Positions 14,634 to 23,079 of a DNA stretch of 24,680 bases are shown here, one piece after another (the first letter of the stretch is position 1; every line of letters begins with the position of its first letter). The stretch is taken from positions 1 to 24,680 of the forward strand of contig CALBSQ010000170.1 of assembly GCA_937967325.1 (NCBI GenBank). Direction: 5' to 3'. The notes under the pieces are model-generated. The model made no database searches. It saw only the letters and a program-made list of their open reading frames with translations, and was not told where the DNA came from. The translations under genes were made by a program, and so were the position numbers. This DNA is from an uncultured Chloroflexota bacterium. GTDB lineage: Bacteria > Chloroflexota > UBA4733.

Positions 14634-16468
14634 ATGACCGGCCTTCGACCATTGCGGACGATCGTCAGTCTGCTGCTGACCGTACTGGCGATGCTACTAC
14701 CGGCGTATCCCACTGCGGCAGCGTCCACCATGCCTGTCGAGTCTGTCTATGTCTCAACGTGTCAGGAAGTGGAACCGTCGCTGTCGCTTTCGATGTCCAA
14801 TGCCAGCGGGCTTCCCGGGAGCCAAGTGCAATTGGTGGGCTCCGGTTTCATCCCCGCTGGCCAGATCAGAATCCTGGGCGTCACCGGTTCGCCGATCCCA
14901 CCAATACCGGTCAGTGTGCAGGGCTCATTCAGCACAAGCTTCGCGATCCCCTCCGACGCCCAGCCCGGCCAATATTCGCTGACGTTTGTGGAGGATGTCG
15001 GGACGAATAGCAACGTCTGCACCTACGCACCGCAGCCCCCATTCATCCTGACGGTCACCGCGCCCCAACCGCCAACACCTACGCCCATCCCTCAATCCGG
15101 GCCAGTCGCGTCATGTGGGGTCTCGGTATTACCGTCTATCCACAGCAGCCTTTCCCCCCTGGCACCCAATTCGGAGTACTCGGGAAAAACTGGCCAAGCA
15201 ATGCTTGGATCAACTTTCACACGGACTTTGACAACTTCACGGGCAAAGTCGGGACGGATGACGGGAACGTATTTGGTCTATCATGGATTTTGCCGTCGAA
15301 CATCGCGCCCGGAGCCTATCATATAGACTTCTGGTTGACTTCTCCGTGAAATTTCAGTACCAGAGTCACATTTACCGTTGGATCGCCTTCATCGTCTCTT
15401 CCCGGCCCCTGCCAGTTCATCCTCGGCTTCCAGACGCTCCACGACCTCATCCCCGATACGGTCGGGAGTTGCCTCGACAACCAGGCCTTTGCCCCCAATG
15501 GGGACGCCCTCCAGCATACGACCAAGGGTCTGCTTGTGTGGCGCAAGCTCGACAACTGGACCGCGTTCACGGATGGCTACCACACCTGGATCAACGACAA
15601 GTACGGCGTGCAGGAGCGACTCAACAGTCAGCGTTTCCTCCTCGAGGGGGATCTCGCCCCACCTTTGGTGAACGGCGCGTCCGGTAGTGCATCGGCGTCG
15701 GCTGCTCCGACCCAACCGGCTCCGGGGGTGTTCCCGGTCATCCTCGAGGTCGCGCAGGGCCTGGATTCCGCCGCGGGCACCGTCTGCAAGTACGCAGAGT
15801 GCGGAAAGTTTGGTAAGGCGCTCGACAAGGTGGACAAGATCAGGGACGACTTGACGACCTCGGTCGAGTTTACTCGGTGGATCGCCGGACAAGTGAACCT
15901 TGAAGATGTCTCGCGCTCCTTTCTTGACTTCTACGGCGTCTCCAAGGGCACACAGGACGCCATCATCGCCAATATTCCTGCTGTTCACGACTACTTTCTC
16001 GGTCCGGTCGGAGGGCCTAAGGCTGATCTTCCGGGTACTCCGGAAATAAGCAGTCCGCGGGTATATAGCACGCTCGGGGATGTTCGCGTGGTCGTCGACG
16101 GAACGGCGTTGGGGGCGAATCCCCCTCCGCTCGACATGCCGTCGCACAATGGGACTGGCGTCGATTCGCAGAGCTTCATAATTATGGACAAGACGGCGCA
16201 GGGGTGGGCGGCCGGCAATAGCAGTCCGGCGACGGGCTGCTCATCCGACGGCATCGGCGTCGTCATTAGGAAATGGACGGACACCGAGATCGTGCTCGGG
16301 TTCGGGAGCAACTACGCCGACCCGTACATCTTCAGCCCAGGCGACACGGTCGAGTTCGATCTTGAGCGGCCCGGGGGGCAGCTTACGGTCTCCAAAGGTA
16401 ACGCTTGCGAGAGCAATGAGGTTGACGCCGGAACCGGCGGGTGGGCGCAAGCTACCGTACAGCCCTGA
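14634..16468 (+). pseudogene. secreted multidomain protein, broken by a frameshift and an in-frame TGA
   Basis: It starts with ATG after GAGAGGA and a Sec signal (TIVSLLLTVLAMLLPAYPTAAA). The first part is an Ig-like bacterial surface domain (LSMSNASGLPGSQVQLVGSG ... GQYSLTFVEDVG) followed by a Pro/Thr linker (PTPTPIP). Near 15070-15113 the frame changes by one base. The new frame holds a second, related domain (TVYPQQPFPPGTQFGVLGKN ... APGAYHIDFWL), then a TGA at 15347-15349. The same frame continues unbroken to 16468 with FSTRVTFTVGS, GFQTLHDLIPDTVGSCLDNQ and LLVWRKLDNWTAFTDGYHTW, a domain seen in secreted proteins of Chloroflexota (from memory), and a C-terminal beta-rich part (SQSFIIMDKTAQGW). 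An internal start at 15536 could produce only the last 310 residues without a signal. Its cellular role is unknown. Confidence 0.7.
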
Positions 16469-16640
16469 AGGGTCGCGTTACTTCTCCAACGCGGAGGAAG
16501 ACACGACGTTCAAGCCGGAGGGACAATGAGTACCACTTCGACTCGACGTTCTCGACGATTGGCATGGCATCGGAACGGCGCGATCACCCGACGACAGTCG
16601 AAGTTGCTTATAGAGTCTGGTGGTTTGCCGAGGCAAGCGA

Positions 16641-16667
16641 CGGGGCGGGCGGGACGCTCGCGCTCCG
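16641..16667 (+). repeat. single arm of the GC-rich dispersed repeat
   Basis: It matches the right arm of the palindrome at 20430-20542 in all but one position over 27 nt (T instead of C in GACGCTCGCGC). Confidence 0.7.
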
Positions 16668-16681
16668 TAACCAGTGTCGCA

Positions 16682-16779
16682 CCGTATGACAGGGACCGCA
16701 GTCCCCCCGATCACTTGGCCACCGATCGCAATCGCGGCCCCGGCCTACTCGCCACCCCGGTTGTTTCCTGTTTCCACAG
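16682..16779 (+). repeat. dispersed repeat, copy B of a ~98-bp inverted pair
   Basis: It is the inverted partner of 14191-14287 (about 80% identical by hand, differences mostly transitions). Together they bracket the broken secreted-protein gene. GGGAC-CGCA-GTCCC gives a short hairpin. Confidence 0.75.
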
Positions 16780-16837
16780 GAGTCCCGGCCCCGGCATCCC
16801 GCCACCGGCATTGCTAACCTATCTGAACCCTCCGGCC

Positions 16838-17743
16838 CTACCCCTTCACCCCCGACATCACCACCCCGCGCACGAAGTAGCGCTGGCCGAAGAAGAAGAT
16901 GACGATGATCGGGATGGTCATCATGATGGAGCCGGCCATGAGCAGGTGGTCCATCGGCTTGGAGTCGGCGCTGGGGCTCACGGCGAAGTAGCGCAGGCCG
17001 ATGCTCAAGGTGAACTTGGCCGCGTCGTTCAGGATGATCAGCGGAAACAGGAAGGAGTTCCAGTTGCCGATCAGGGTCAGGATGCCGGCGGTGGCCAGCA
17101 CCGGACGGGACAGCGGCAGGATGATCCAGCCGAGGATCTGGAAATAGCCGGCGCCGTCGATCTTGGCGGCATCGTCCAGGTCATTGGGAATGCTCATGAA
17201 GAACTGGCGGAACAGGAAGATCAGGAAGGCGCCGCCGCCAAACCAGGACGGGATGATCAGCGGCAGGTAGGTATTCAACCAGCCTAGCTTGAAGAAGAGC
17301 AGGTAGGACGGGATCAGCGTGACCTCCTGGGGAAGCATCAGGGTAACCAGGGTGATGGCGAACATGGTGTTGCGACCCGGGAAACGGAAGCGGGCGAAGG
17401 CGTAGCCGGCGGCGGCCGCCGACAACACGGCGCCGAGCGTCGCCAGCACCGAAACGAGGACCGTGTTCTGGGCCCACTGGGAGAAGAGCGTCGTATGCCA
17501 TGTCTCCGGGTAGTTGCTGAACATCCACTGGCTGGGCAGGATCTTCGGTGGCAGCAGGCGGATCTCCGGCTCGGGCTTGAGCGAGCCGTCGATCGCCCAG
17601 GCGAACGGCACCATCAACACGATACCCAGGGCAATGGCGAGCACATGGAGCCCGCCTCGACCCAGGATGCGCTGCCAAACCGCGCCGGCGCTATGGACGC
17701 TGCCCTGTGCGCGCGCGGGCGCCAGACTGGTAGTGGCGGCCAT
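16838..17743 (-). CDS. carbohydrate ABC transporter permease (MalG/UgpE type)
   Basis: 301 residues, last gene of the second ABC cassette. The ATG overlaps the stop of the preceding permease by one base (TGATG) and is preceded by GGGGAGG at 7 nt, so translation is coupled and expression strong. Six hydrophobic segments start with LHVLAIALGIVLMVPFAWAI; the periplasmic SLKPEPEIRLLPPKILPSQW is typical. The EAA loop reads LDDAAKIDGAGYFQILGWII followed by LPLSRPVL. It ends with QRYFVRGVVMSGVKG, as expected for the subfamily. It forms the channel with the upstream permease and needs an ATPase encoded elsewhere. Confidence 0.94.
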   Translation of the reverse strand: MAATTSLAPARAQGSVHSAGAVWQRILGRGGLHVLAIALGIVLMVPFAWAIDGSLKPEPEIRLLPPKILPSQWMFSNYPETWHTTLFSQWAQNTVLVSVLATLGAVLSAAAAGYAFARFRFPGRNTMFAITLVTLMLPQEVTLIPSYLLFFKLGWLNTYLPLIIPSWFGGGAFLIFLFRQFFMSIPNDLDDAAKIDGAGYFQILGWIILPLSRPVLATAGILTLIGNWNSFLFPLIILNDAAKFTLSIGLRYFAVSPSADSKPMDHLLMAGSIMMTIPIIVIFFFGQRYFVRGVVMSGVKG

Positions 17744-18690
17744 CAGCGTACCTCCCCGGCATAGTAGACCCAGCGGCGGGAGGTCCGGAACTGCACGTAC
17801 GTGAACACGACCAGCACGATGAAGAAGAGCCAGGCCAGGGCGCAGGCGTAGCCCATCTCTCCGAAGACAAAGGCCGTGTTGTAGATCTGGAGGGCATAGA
17901 AGGTGGTGGCATAGGCCGGGCCGCCGTTGGTGGCGACGAAGGCGGCCGTAAAGGTCTGCAAGGCGCCGATGATCGCCAGGACGGAGTTGAAGAAGAGTGT
18001 CGGGGAGATCATCGGCAGCGTGATGTGCCAGAAGCGATCCCAGGTGCCGGCGCCGTCCAGCGACGCCACTTCGTAGAGGTCTTTGGGCACGCCCTGCAGC
18101 CCGGCCAGGAAGATCAGCATGAGGTTGCCGCCGATGGCGCCCCACAGCGCCACCAGCACCAGCGAGGGGATGGCCCAGGTGGTGTCGCCAAACCAGCCGG
18201 GACCCTGGACGTGGAGGAGCCGGAAGATGATCTCGTTCACCAGTCCGAAGCTCGGGTTGAGCAGCCAGGTCCAGACGAAGATGCTGGCGACGATCGGGGT
18301 GAGGTGCGGCAGGAAGAACACGGTGCGGTAGAAGGCGGTGAAGCGCAGGCTCTGGTTCAGCAGCAGCGCGACCAGCAAGGCGCCGCCGACCGATGTCGGC
18401 ACGACAAGGGCCGCATAGGTGAAGGTGCGGACGAGCGAGGGCCAGAACTGCGGATCGAGCCGGAAGGCGCGATGGAAGTTGTCCAACCCGATGAAGACCG
18501 GGGGATTGGTGATGTTGTACTTGGTGAAGCTGAGCACCAGCGACGCGATGATCGGCCCCGCCACGAAGACCAGGAAGCCGATGATCCAGGGGGCCAGGAA
18601 GATGTAGGCGTACCGCGCCTCACGCCGGGCCATCGTTGAGCGCCGGCGCGGGGTGCTCGCCGCGCGCAGCGCTCCGACGCTACCTATCAC
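17743..18690 (-). CDS. sugar ABC transporter permease (MalF/UgpA type)
   Basis: 315 residues from GTG at 18690, which has GGAGAGG about 10 nt upstream. An ATG at 18633 (MARREARYAYIF) matches the usual N-terminus of the family better but has no visible ribosome binding site. The membrane segments start at AYIFLAPWIIGFLVFVAGPI. The EAA loop is YEVASLDGAGTWDRFWHITL followed by PMISPTL. It lies 36 nt after the binding-protein stop and overlaps the next permease by one base. Role: inner-membrane half-channel of a carbohydrate importer. Confidence 0.93.
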   Translation of the reverse strand: MIGSVGALRAASTPRRRSTMARREARYAYIFLAPWIIGFLVFVAGPIIASLVLSFTKYNITNPPVFIGLDNFHRAFRLDPQFWPSLVRTFTYAALVVPTSVGGALLVALLLNQSLRFTAFYRTVFFLPHLTPIVASIFVWTWLLNPSFGLVNEIIFRLLHVQGPGWFGDTTWAIPSLVLVALWGAIGGNLMLIFLAGLQGVPKDLYEVASLDGAGTWDRFWHITLPMISPTLFFNSVLAIIGALQTFTAAFVATNGGPAYATTFYALQIYNTAFVFGEMGYACALAWLFFIVLVVFTYVQFRTSRRWVYYAGEVR

Positions 18691-18726
18691 GTTGGGTCTA
18701 CCTCTCCATTGCCATCCGGCTCCGCG

Positions 18727-20214
18727 CTACGGGACCGGTTGATCCAGGATGGCCTGGACCTGCTGCTGCGCCGTGTTGGCCGCCTCGGACGGCGACTTCT
18801 TGCCCAGCCAGATGTCCTGCAAGATGTTGGTCATCGCCGTGTCGGCTTCGTTGAAGCGGGCGTTGGCCGGGTAGTACCACGGCACCAGCGGCGAGTTACC
18901 GTCCGGCGGGCTGATCAGGGTGGGATAGATGTTGTTGGCCAGCACTGGAACCTTTTGCTTGAACTCCGGCGCCGTCCAGATGTCATTGCGGCTGCCGGGG
19001 CTGCCTAGGCCCGCCAGGAAGCGGCCCAGGCCGAACTGCTGGGATAGGATGAACTTCAGCGCTTGCCATGCCTCATTCGGGTGTTTGGAGCTCTTGGACA
19101 TCCCGATGCCGTCCGAGGAGACCTGGGTGGCAAACTTGCCGCTCGGGCCGATCGGCGGCGGCACAACAGTAAACTTGAACTTGCTGCCGACGAGGTTCGT
19201 CATGTTCGTCGCTTGGAACGACGTGGACACAAAGACAGCGAGGGTCTGGTTGGGGAAGAGCTGTGTCGGATCCGGATTGGCCTGCAATGGCTCTTCGACC
19301 TTGTACTTGTTGAACAGGTCGCTCAGCCAGGTCAGCCCTGCGATTGATTCCTTGCTGTTGATCAGCATCTTCTTCCCGTCGGCACTGTAGTAGTTACCGC
19401 CAAAGGCCCGGAGCACGCCGACCGCTCCTTCACCGCCCAGACAGGATTGGATGCCGTAGACGCTGACGCGTCCATCCGAGCCGGTCTGGGTCGCCGTCTT
19501 GAACATCTGCACGGCGTCGTCAATGGTCCACTTGAATCCGCTCGAGGCGTCAGGAATCTTCACGCCCAGCTTGGTGAGCATGTCGGTGTTCAAGTAATAC
19601 TGTAGGCAGCCGGGGTGGCCGACCATCGGGTACCCCCACTGCTTGCCTTGAATGGTGTACATGGCGACGTTGGCCGGCCAGAACTGCGAATGATCGCTCG
19701 TCTTCCAGGTGGCGTCCTGATTGATGAAGGTATCCAGCGGCTGCAAGACGTTCTTCGCTTGCAGCTCTGGACAGAGCGGCGCGACGTTGATGCGGACAAG
19801 GTCGCCAATTTGGCCGGTGGCCGACAGCGTCAGCTCCTTGGTGTGCATGTCGCCGCGCGGGAACCATTGCCTAATAATCTGGATGTTCGGGTTGGCCTGC
19901 TCGAACTTCTGAATCTCGGGACCCCAGAAGGTGTCGTTGGGATCCTCGAGCCAACTGTGCATGATGACTTGCACCGCGCCCGCCTTGGGCGTGGGATTGG
20001 CGGGCTGAGGCTGCGCGCTGCTAGTGGCGGCCACGGCCGCGGACGAGCTCGTCGCCGCTTGCGACGAGGCGCTGGTGGCGGCGCTGGCGGCGGGCGAGGT
20101 CGTCGCCGCGTTCGTTCCGCCACACGCGGCGAGGAGACCAACCGCCGCCATGCTGCCGGCGAGGCGGAGCCAGGATCGGCGGGAAAGCTGGGTCGGCTGC
20201 AACGTATTCTCCAT
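18727..20214 (-). CDS. ABC transporter extracellular solute-binding protein, family 1 (Tat lipoprotein)
   Basis: 495 residues. The export signal is close to the Tat consensus (LSRRSWLRLAGS, R12-R13), followed by lipobox LAAC with C31 and an Ala/Ser/Thr linker to about residue 75. The mature part starts VQVIMHSWLEDPNDTFWGPE and contains FEQANPNIQIIRQWFPRGDMH, NVAPLCPELQAKNVLQPLD and a long C-terminal lobe (SKHPNEAWQALKFILSQQFG). The ATG follows GAGGAAG at about 10 nt. It is the first gene of a binding protein-permease-permease cassette with its own promoter at 20325-20353. Family 1 proteins bind mono- and oligosaccharides or polyol phosphates; the ligand here is unknown. Confidence 0.93.
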   Translation of the reverse strand: MENTLQPTQLSRRSWLRLAGSMAAVGLLAACGGTNAATTSPAASAATSASSQAATSSSAAVAATSSAQPQPANPTPKAGAVQVIMHSWLEDPNDTFWGPEIQKFEQANPNIQIIRQWFPRGDMHTKELTLSATGQIGDLVRINVAPLCPELQAKNVLQPLDTFINQDATWKTSDHSQFWPANVAMYTIQGKQWGYPMVGHPGCLQYYLNTDMLTKLGVKIPDASSGFKWTIDDAVQMFKTATQTGSDGRVSVYGIQSCLGGEGAVGVLRAFGGNYYSADGKKMLINSKESIAGLTWLSDLFNKYKVEEPLQANPDPTQLFPNQTLAVFVSTSFQATNMTNLVGSKFKFTVVPPPIGPSGKFATQVSSDGIGMSKSSKHPNEAWQALKFILSQQFGLGRFLAGLGSPGSRNDIWTAPEFKQKVPVLANNIYPTLISPPDGNSPLVPWYYPANARFNEADTAMTNILQDIWLGKKSPSEAANTAQQQVQAILDQPVP

Positions 20215-20324
20215 TCTGTGCTTACTTCCTCACCACCGTGCGACCAGGCCGCATGACTACGCAGACGCCGGGCGTTGGTGGCTGACGTACGCCCAACGAA
20301 GACGGATTATGCGAGACACTTGCC

Positions 20325-20353
20325 ATGATATACCGATCCTCTGCCAGGCGCAA
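20325..20353 (-). promoter_or_regulatory. promoter of the second ABC cassette
   Basis: On the minus strand TTGCGC (20348-20353), 17 nt spacer and TATCAT (20325-20330), the same -10 hexamer as the promoter at 2200. It gives a leader of about 105 nt. Confidence 0.5.
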
Positions 20354-20429
20354 GAGTACTAGCCACCGGGAGTGCGGCGCAAAGTAGGGCGGAGCAAGCG
20401 GGTGTCTGATGGGTGGCGGGTCTGATCAC

Positions 20430-20542
20430 CGGAGCGCGGGCGTCCCGCCCGCCCCGGTTCGCCGCCGCCGGCCGCGTCGCCTCCCGACCGGGCAGACCGA
20501 TGGCGACGGAGCCGCCGGGGCGGGCGGGACGCCCGCGCTCCG
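20430..20542. repeat. GC-rich palindromic dispersed repeat
   Basis: Arms of 28 nt, 20430-20457 and 20515-20542, are perfectly complementary and separated by 57 nt. Another single arm occurs at 16641-16667, which shows it is a dispersed element rather than a local hairpin. Confidence 0.8.
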
Positions 20543-20674
20543 CCGAGATCGTCGTCAGGTCGCTGTCCAACCTTGCGGCGCACCCAGCCACCGGACGCCG
20601 CGCTCGGCCGATACGCACCGGTTGCTACAATGGCACGAGCAAGAGACGTTCCGAATGAGCGAGTGCGCGACGAC

Positions 20675-21184
20675 ATGATGATCCAGACGGCAACGATCGC
20701 CGCGCAGCCAGCGGTTCGGCGGCGGTCATCGGTCCTCGTCGTGTGGGCGGCAAGCGCGCTGCTGCTTGCCGCCTGCGCGGCTCCTTTTCCGGTCGGGCGC
20801 GACGGAATGCAGAACATCATCGTCGGCCAGGACCGGCTCACAGCCCAGGATGCGTCCCTACCGGACCAGCCGGCGTTGCCGCGGTCACAGGCCGTGACCA
20901 TCGCCAAGGGCTACGTCCCGACCTGGCAGCAAGCCAGCGCTGTCACCGCGAGGTATGTCGCGCTGACGCTGCACGCAAACACCGGCAAGGTCGCCTGGGG
21001 CGTCCAGAACCGACCGGTCTGGCTGGTGGAGTTTGCCGGCGCCCGCTACGCTCCCCCGGCCTACCCCGAGTCGGACTGCGCCTGCGACCGGACCTTCCAG
21101 CCGCCCAATACCGCCGTCGCGGTCGACGCCCAAACGGGAGCGCTGGTCATCGACTACGGGTTCCCCGCCGGCGGTGCATCGTAG
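20675..21184 (+). CDS. small lipoprotein with PepSY/YPEB-like C-terminal part
   Basis: 169 residues from ATG at 20675. After a basic head (VRRRSSVLVVWAASALLLAAC) comes lipobox LAAC, so the product should be lipid-anchored. The rest alternates short strands: AVTIAKGYVPTW, VWLVEFAGARYAPPAYP, and AVAVDAQTGALVIDYGFP. The last block (V-x-V/I-D-A-x-T-G-x-x-x) is the usual ending of PepSY/YPEB-type domains. A second ATG follows immediately (20678); the ribosome binding site is poor. The function is not known. It is monocistronic, since the next genes lie on the other strand. Confidence 0.65.
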   Translation: MMIQTATIAAQPAVRRRSSVLVVWAASALLLAACAAPFPVGRDGMQNIIVGQDRLTAQDASLPDQPALPRSQAVTIAKGYVPTWQQASAVTARYVALTLHANTGKVAWGVQNRPVWLVEFAGARYAPPAYPESDCACDRTFQPPNTAVAVDAQTGALVIDYGFPAGGAS

Positions 21185-21236
21185 CCGGCGCAAGAGTCTT
21201 CGAGGAACTCATCGCTGAAGTCAAGCGTACTAAAGT

Positions 21237-21497
21237 TCACGCCTGCTCAATCAGCTGGAGCAGTTCCTCCTCGGTCAACTGGCGCACCCGGCCGGCGGCA
21301 GCGTCGGCCATCCCGCGCTTGATGCGTACGATTTCGTCCTCGGTTGGCATCTCATCAGTTACCGGACGGATGACGATGGCCTGATCGATAACATCGATCT
21401 CCACCGTGCCGCCTTCGGGAATGCCCAGCTCCTCACGTGCGGACGCCGGCAGATGTAGCTGCCCGTCGGCGCTGACTGCGATGAAACTCTTCGTCAT
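21237..21497 (-). CDS. AbrB/MazE/SpoVT family DNA-binding protein
   Basis: 86 residues. The N-terminal swapped-hairpin domain (about 3-47) reads SFIAVSADGQLHLPASAREE, then LGIPEGGTVEIDVIDQAIVI, the standard AbrB/MazE layout. The C-terminal 40 residues are acidic and helical (TEDEIVRIKRGMADAAAGR, TEEELLQLIEQA), as in antitoxins that wrap a toxin. No toxin gene is adjacent, so it is either an orphan antitoxin or a plain regulator. AGAAGG precedes the ATG at 5 nt. Confidence 0.88.
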   Translation of the reverse strand: MTKSFIAVSADGQLHLPASAREELGIPEGGTVEIDVIDQAIVIRPVTDEMPTEDEIVRIKRGMADAAAGRVRQLTEEELLQLIEQA

Positions 21498-21548
21498 CGG
21501 AACCTTCTGTTACTGCTTCTGCCATGCTAGCGTGAAAGGACTCGAAAC

Positions 21549-22022
21549 TCAAGGCGATCGTAAATCAGGCGCCAGCGTGATCTCGAAGAACGGGTGGTCG
21601 GGATCAGGACAAGGATCGCCCACGTAGCCCAACCGCTCGTAGAAGGGCGCGGCGGATTGGCTTGCCTGCCATTCCAGCCAATCTGCCCGTCGCTCCCTTG
21701 CCCAGCGAACGACGGCGTCAACCAGTAGCCGCCCGATGCCCTTCCGGCGCCACTCCGGCGCGACGAACAGGTCGCTCATCCGTACCGTGCTGCGACCGGC
21801 GCGGAGATGCACCGGTCCCTGGTGCGCCCAGGCATATCCGACCAATATCCCGCCGAGCTCTGCCACCGGCAGGAACTCCGTCTCGTTGGCGATGACACGG
21901 CGAAAGCGCCGCCGAGTCTGGGCTTCTGACTCAACCTGGCCCATCCCTTGCAAGAGCGGCCAGACGCCGGCCCAATCGTCCTCTTGCGCGGGTCGCAGCG
22001 CGGCCTGCTCGAACACGGGCAT
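21549..22022 (-). CDS. GNAT family N-acetyltransferase
   Basis: 157 residues covering a complete GNAT fold. Motif A is MSDLFVAPEWRRKGIGRLLV (R-R-K-G-I-G binds the acetyl-CoA pyrophosphate), followed by motif B ADWLEWQASQSAAPFYERLG. It acetylates an unknown small molecule or protein in the cytoplasm. AGGAG lies only 1 nt before the ATG but 7 nt before the GTG at 22014-22016, so translation may really begin two codons later. The promoter-side flank contains the dispersed inverted repeat at 22067-22150. Confidence 0.9.
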   Translation of the reverse strand: MPVFEQAALRPAQEDDWAGVWPLLQGMGQVESEAQTRRRFRRVIANETEFLPVAELGGILVGYAWAHQGPVHLRAGRSTVRMSDLFVAPEWRRKGIGRLLVDAVVRWARERRADWLEWQASQSAAPFYERLGYVGDPCPDPDHPFFEITLAPDLRSP

Positions 22023-22066
22023 GCTCCTTCAAGTGGTGCATCTACGAAGTCCAGGTGACTTTTCAC

Positions 22067-22150
22067 TGTCATCCTGAGCGGAGCGAAGGACCCCTGGCCG
22101 GGCAGCGCGTACGGCGACGCCAGGGGTCCTTCGCTCCGCTCAGGATGACA
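22067..22150. repeat. perfect 32-bp inverted repeat
   Basis: Arms 22067-22098 and 22119-22150 are perfectly complementary (TGTCATCCTGAGCGGAGCGA ... and its reverse complement), separated by 20 nt. This motif is familiar as a dispersed repeat in several bacterial phyla (recalled, not searched). The left arm supplies the stop codon of the hydrolase gene. Confidence 0.85.
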
Positions 22151-23079
22151 ACGGGAGGACCGCGCGTGGCATTGGGACCCTCCGCGAACTTGGTGGACGA
22201 ACCATTTAGCCCTCCAAATGATGGTATCCAGCCAGCGATCAATGCTGCCACCGCCCCCTCCTGGTCGGTGTAGACGTGATTGGCGCCGGGGATGGTGTGG
22301 GTTGCAACTTGCGCCGACGTGGCCATGCGGCGCAGGTCGTCCAGCGCGGCAGACGCTCCCATGCTTGCTTCCTCGCCGCCGTAGAAGGCCAGGATGGGGC
22401 AGCGGATGCCGGCGAGGAGCGGACCAGCCGCTGACGCGCCGAAGGCGCGGACGGACGACACCAGCGTGCGCGCGCTGGTGGAGACCAGGGCGCCGTGCCA
22501 GCGCTCCCACGGCAGCAGCTCGTGGCCGCGGCCCTCCTCCACCATCCGCTCGGCGAGCGCCAGCCGCTCAGGTTCTGCCCGGCTGGCGCCCAGCCCCCCC
22601 GACGCCGCCACCAGCCCTAGCACCCGCGAGTCCTGCCGCTGCGCCTGGTAGTAGAGCGCTTTCGCCGCCCCCAGGCTATGGCCGGCGAGCACACAACGCG
22701 AGAAACCCAGCTCAGCGGTGAAGCGGACCCAGGCATCCAGGTCAGAGGGCGACTGGTCGAGCTCCTCCCACCACGATCCGCCGTAGCGCGGGCCGCTGGC
22801 CGACCAGCCGAAGAGCGCGCCCATGTCGTGGCCGCGCGTGTCGCCGCTGACGAACGTGTAGCCTCGCCTCGCCAGTAACCGGCCCACACGCAGCGTGTGC
22901 CGCCCGTGGAAACTGTCGGCGAAACCGTGGATCCAGACGATCGGGACCGGCTGCGTGTCGCGCCCCACCGGGCGAATCACCGCGCCGTCCAGCCCAAACT
23001 GGTCGTCGGTGACCGTGGAGACGAGCTCCTCACGGTAGCTGCGCTCCTGTGGGCTGCCCATGCTGCTCGACTCCACCAT
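22069..23079 (-). CDS. alpha/beta hydrolase with a repeat-derived C-terminus
   Basis: 336 residues from ATG at 23079. Features of the alpha/beta hydrolase fold: oxyanion segment VWIHGFADS (48-56), GDTRGHD, nucleophile elbow GHSLGA with S135, and a C-terminal PGANHVYT with the catalytic His. The usual acid strand reads FYGGEEASMG, so Glu may replace Asp. The likely role is hydrolysis of an ester or amide; the substrate is unknown. After about AGWIPSFGG the sequence turns into PPVVILSGAKDPWRRR..., which is a translation of the dispersed inverted repeat, and the stop lies within it. AGGAGG is 3 nt before this ATG and 6 nt before the next codon, GTG (23074-23076), so the start is uncertain; MGSPQE (23061) is a third option. 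Confidence 0.85.
   Translation of the reverse strand: MVESSSMGSPQERSYREELVSTVTDDQFGLDGAVIRPVGRDTQPVPIVWIHGFADSFHGRHTLRVGRLLARRGYTFVSGDTRGHDMGALFGWSASGPRYGGSWWEELDQSPSDLDAWVRFTAELGFSRCVLAGHSLGAAKALYYQAQRQDSRVLGLVAASGGLGASRAEPERLALAERMVEEGRGHELLPWERWHGALVSTSARTLVSSVRAFGASAAGPLLAGIRCPILAFYGGEEASMGASAALDDLRRMATSAQVATHTIPGANHVYTDQEGAVAALIAGWIPSFGGLNGSSTKFAEGPNATRGPPVVILSGAKDPWRRRTRCPARGPSLRSG

Larger units (their letters stand above)
16469..16837. other. 369-bp stretch made largely of dispersed repeats
   Basis: It holds a single arm of the GC-rich repeat (16641-16667) and repeat copy B (16682-16779). The small hairpin in copy B lies about 135 nt after the stop of the minus-strand permease. No gene is supported. 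Confidence 0.6.
20215..20674. other. 460-bp divergent intergenic stretch
   Basis: It contains the minus-strand promoter (20325-20353), the GC-rich palindrome (20430-20542) and a lone plus-strand TACAAT (20626-20631) that could be the -10 of the small lipoprotein gene, without a good -35. No gene is supported. Confidence 0.55.

Noticed and set aside
15347..15349. TGA as a selenocysteine codon
   Set aside because: No bacterial SECIS-like hairpin is evident just after it, the position (SP-TGA-NFS) is not a redox site, and another lesion exists in the same gene.
17758..18639. Plus-strand open frames opposite the second cassette permeases
   Set aside because: Antisense shadows rich in Gly/Arg/Glu/Gln without recognisable motifs; the minus-strand permeases are unmistakable.
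20655..20678. Tiny frame (MSECATT) overlapping the lipoprotein start
   Set aside because: Seven codons, no clear ribosome binding site; the ATGA overlap is not enough to support an upstream leader peptide.
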